A DNA stretch of 64,000 nt from Lepidurus packardi (Eukaryota; Arthropoda; Branchiopoda; Notostraca; Triopsidae): the NCBI GenBank assembly GCA_023053545.1, contig JAKZAN010000006.1, positions 2,671,001 to 2,735,000 of the forward strand, read 5' to 3'. Position 1 is the stretch's first letter. Each line of letters starts with the position of its first letter. The notes beneath the pieces are model-generated. The model was not told the DNA's origin. It was given only the letters and a program-made list of their open reading frames with translations, and did no database searches. Both the position numbers and the translations under genes were made by a program. Positions 60,575 to 64,000 of this stretch are shown here, piece after piece.

Positions 60575-63500
60575 AACTGAAGTTGAGAACATTATTCAAG
60601 ACTATACACATTTTTTACTGCTTCAGAAGGCTTCGGCATCGCACAAGAGCTCATAGTTTGTAAGATGTGTTACGATCCTGCAGTTTTCTCTTCAAGACTT
60701 GCCTTTCACAAGGACATACAAAATGTTTTATGTTTGGCTCGCCTTTTGGAATTCAATCATTATCTCGTTAAACTAAGTAATAGCTACATTAAATTACGCA
60801 AACAGAATAGGTAGTGAACCTGCGGGCGACACGACAGGTTTAATTTCTTACATCACAAAAAAATAATGTAAGACGTAGTATTTATTTTTTCTCTACCCTA
60901 ACACCTAAATGCTTAACGATAGAATAATGCTAGAAAAGTCTGGTAAAAGTCCATTAGTAGGAATGAGCTTAAACCAGAGCAGGACTTTCGTGGACCATAC
61001 AACCAAAAAGGCTCAACACGTCATCATCACGACAGCCTTCTGTCATCATTTTAAGTAGTGGTATACTAATTACAAACATGAATTTCAACCAACTTTTCGG
61101 CAGGAAAAGGAACACTAGAGGGCTGCACTGGCGACTCCAGCCTGTGTAAGCCAAAATCTCTGCCGGCCCTGGTTAGACTATTGTTTCCACAACACTTAAG
61201 GTACGGGCATGGCACATAACTTTATCACAGAGGACATTCATATGCCAAGTCTTTTTCTCGGCACGAAGCCAAGCCTATTATTTATTACTGCAAAGTCGCA
61301 TGTCCGGACAATGGGGCAAAAACCAAAGCTTGTACATCACTCAACCCAAACAAAAACGGCATTTTGGCGTTTGGAGGGCAAAGAACCGACCCAACCACAG
61401 CAAGCAGTTCAAGCTTTAAACGAGATCATGACATTCGCTTGTCATAACGAAATGAACCCTCTAAGAAAAACAAATACTCTTCCTTGGTCGGCTCATAAAA
61501 GTCTTTAATATTTCTCGAATCAGTAACACGCTCCATGCCTCATTGCTAAATCAAAAGTTTTGTAACAAAAAGAATAAACAGCGCCCTGAACCCTAACAAC
61601 GTAAATCGAATCCAGTCCCGCATAAAATTGCCACGACATTATTCATTTTAATTCTAACCTCAATTATGGGATACAATATAGAGCGAATTCATTGTATTTA
61701 ATGGCTGCAGTCATCCTTTATTATATTCCACTGTGACTTCAATTACGAGTGGCAAACCATTTTAAGTCATACAAATTGTACAATTCATGCATTTTTTAAA
61801 AATAATTTCCAGTTTCCCTATTTTTCGCCACTTTCTCGTTGCGGAATAAAAGAAGAAGTTGGGTAACGAGAGGGGTAAATGTTGCCGAAATTGCCCCATG
61901 AAAGACGTGGAGTTTGCAGCTGACGATAATTCGCTTATTACTTAGGACACAAAAATAGCTTTTTGTTGCCTAAAACAACTAATTCTGAAGTCTGGAATCT
62001 ACTACCATAACCCAAAGAGGCTTGGGACCTTTCCACTTAGTAAGAGTGCGGAAAAGCACGAGAGAGGGCGAGCGAGAGAGAAAAAGGAAAATCAATTTGA
62101 CAGTCCTACGACCTCGGGGGGTGAATATGAGCTACAACACTCCAGTATCACTTTATAGGTGAGGACAAGGCTGTAGAGGACAGTAGTAACTGCTGGTCGT
62201 CGTACTGTAAGGCCCATTTTTCTTTAACAATCCCCCCCATTCAAAATCCAAGCGATGACACCCCATCGATGATGGGACACGCTGCACGTGTTAACAAACG
62301 TTTTATCAATTCGAATAAATACTGAGCCCCCCTTACCACCTCACCACCTTCATCGTCACTACAACACAATTCGTAAATCAACAATGCCTGTACTATACCA
62401 CAGCTTGCTCCTTTGCCCCCCTTTTACGCAACTAGGTAAGAATAATAAACACGACAAGACAGCGAGGCCTTGGGAAAATAGTGTGCGTTGAACCTGTTCC
62501 CTATAGACACTTGCGCTCACCCCGTATAAATACAACACGAGATCGTAATTATTATTAAATTCCCAATGTGTGCCCGAGTGTTCTTGTCCGTGCCCAGTTT
62601 TCCCTTTAACTTGACGAGAGGTATCGAGTGCGGAGTGTAGTATACACCGAAATTTTTATGGCTTCTGTGAGTACAAAGATAACGAGGACGCACGATTTAA
62701 TACCAGAGTAAGAATTGTCAAGCACGGAACAGTAAACATTTCTTGACTGCGTATAGCAAGTATGTGTCTAAAGATCACCCATGCTATATCTTTTATAGCT
62801 TTGATTGAAGCAGGACATTTCTGTAATAGGGGAAATAGCACGTACGAAGGGGCCAAAAGTTCAGGAAAAGGGAATACAGCAAACGGCATTGCTATGCATA
62901 TAATAATCCACGCACGCAAGCTTAACTCTTGCTGTTTCATCCCTTCGTGAGGTCGTAAGTTTGGATATACAGATATACGCACGCACGCAATAAAGAAATT
63001 TTCGAGCAGGTAGAGCAACGTAGCGTTAAAACCAATGGAAAGGTACCACAGCCACCCTCAGGCATCGGTCAAACAGGCAAGTTTGCACGAGTGGCTAATT
63101 GCACCTTTGACAGCGTTTTCTGTGGCCCCCATTGTTCCTCTTACTATGTTATCAAAGTCCCAAGTCCTTTGTTGTAGTGCTTTCGATAGGTAAGCGTAAA
63201 CACCTCTTTTGGTAGGTAGTAATTAAGAGTCATTATAGGTTTTTTCCTTCTACTCGAACACTTCTTAGAGCGTAAACAAGCACGTACTATGGGCGGTTGT
63301 TAATCATGTCGCATACTTAGTTCCTAATTGGCGAAAAACTGCAAAAGGTTTTAAAAGGAAGAAGTTTGCGGTAAGGTCAGAGCATCACTCTGTCTACTTC
63401 TATCTCCCCCAAATAGACAAAACAACTTTTCTTTTTGCAAAATTCAATATTTCCGTGGAAAACAATTTAGAACATATATCTTGCATAAGACGCCACCTAT

Positions 63501-64000
63501 GAACTGCTGCGACAGTAAACAATATTTCGCTAAAAAGAAATGCATTTTTGGGGGTTCTCCTTCTGTCAAAGGAACGAAATTTAGCTGTACTCTGTACTTC
63601 TATGTCGAGCGCATGAAGAAATCTTAAAGTAATGAGAAATGCTGTATACTTGCAGTACTAAATAGCTAAAGATGGCTAAATTATTGTTAGAAATTGTCAG
63701 ATAATTTGTCTAATATTCTAAAGCCCCGGTCTAGCAACTTTGGAGGATTTTTTCGCTAATAGATGACACCAGTGTTTTTTCTTAATTAAGCTGGAGTTTT
63801 CTTAAAAAAAGCTTAATAGATTAAGTTATTTCTTAATTCTGTTATATTCTTAACAACAAGCGACAGTACCTGCAACTAGCGCGAAACTTGAAAGTTCGTG
63901 GACAGTTGAGTTGTAGGTAACGCCCACTAACTACAGAGTCAAGACTTACCTTCAATATTATTGGATACAGGTCTGTCATTGGCTTATTTAAGTAACACGG

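Larger units (their letters stand above)
58748..64000. other. Distal upstream region with no supported gene
   Basis: Apart from the 60.2-60.6 kb duplication and an ACGC repeat near 62978-62990, I see nothing that can be assigned. A GC-richer stretch at 59500-59720 has overlapping minus-strand frames without recognisable content. The 120-codon minus frame at 62656-63018 is of a length expected by chance. Confidence 0.45.

Noticed and set aside
62656..63018. 120-codon minus-strand frame with hydrophobic segments
   Set aside because: Chance length; the composition is typical of translated AT-rich DNA and no family is recognisable.

Overview
The window is animal nuclear DNA, most likely from an arthropod. 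Its genes are split by GT-AG introns, many only 51-75 bp long, and AATAAA poly(A) signals follow the stop codons. One gene belongs to the Sidestep (Side) immunoglobulin receptor family, which is known from arthropods. The mix of very short and very long introns would suit a crustacean with compact exon clusters, but I cannot name the species. No bacterial features, tRNA, rRNA or CRISPR are visible, and I recognise no intact transposon.

Layout. 1-270 (+): the last two exons of an M14 metallocarboxypeptidase, cut by the window edge. 491-2359 (-): a complete nine-exon gene for an SLC49A4/DIRC2-like major facilitator transporter (452 aa), convergent with the carboxypeptidase. 2360-5382: intergenic, holding the promoter side of the transporter and the 3' flank of the next gene. 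5383 to about 54300 (-): one very large gene for a Side-family receptor with five Ig domains, one fibronectin III domain, one membrane helix and a cytoplasmic tail. Its thirteen well-supported coding exons lie between 5383 and 25362 and keep one reading frame across every junction. The exon holding the signal peptide is not settled. The best candidate is 54118-54304, which would give an 895-aa protein and a first intron of about 28.8 kb. A second candidate is 58618-58747. About 54.3-64.0 kb: upstream DNA with no gene I can support, containing a recent 196-bp direct duplication at 60.2-60.6 kb.

From about 9 kb onward the window is mostly intron. It holds microsatellites, long mononucleotide runs (A30, C23, G11-G13) and scattered short open frames that look like chance. 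The most unusual non-coding object is a nearly perfect 30-bp-arm hairpin at 33422-33492. Its wobble pairs favour an RNA from the + strand, antisense to the receptor gene, and it is a candidate microRNA or hairpin RNA. The three genes are not functionally linked as far as the sequence shows: one peptide-processing enzyme, one probable lysosomal vitamin B6/proton transporter, and one axon-guidance type cell-surface receptor.
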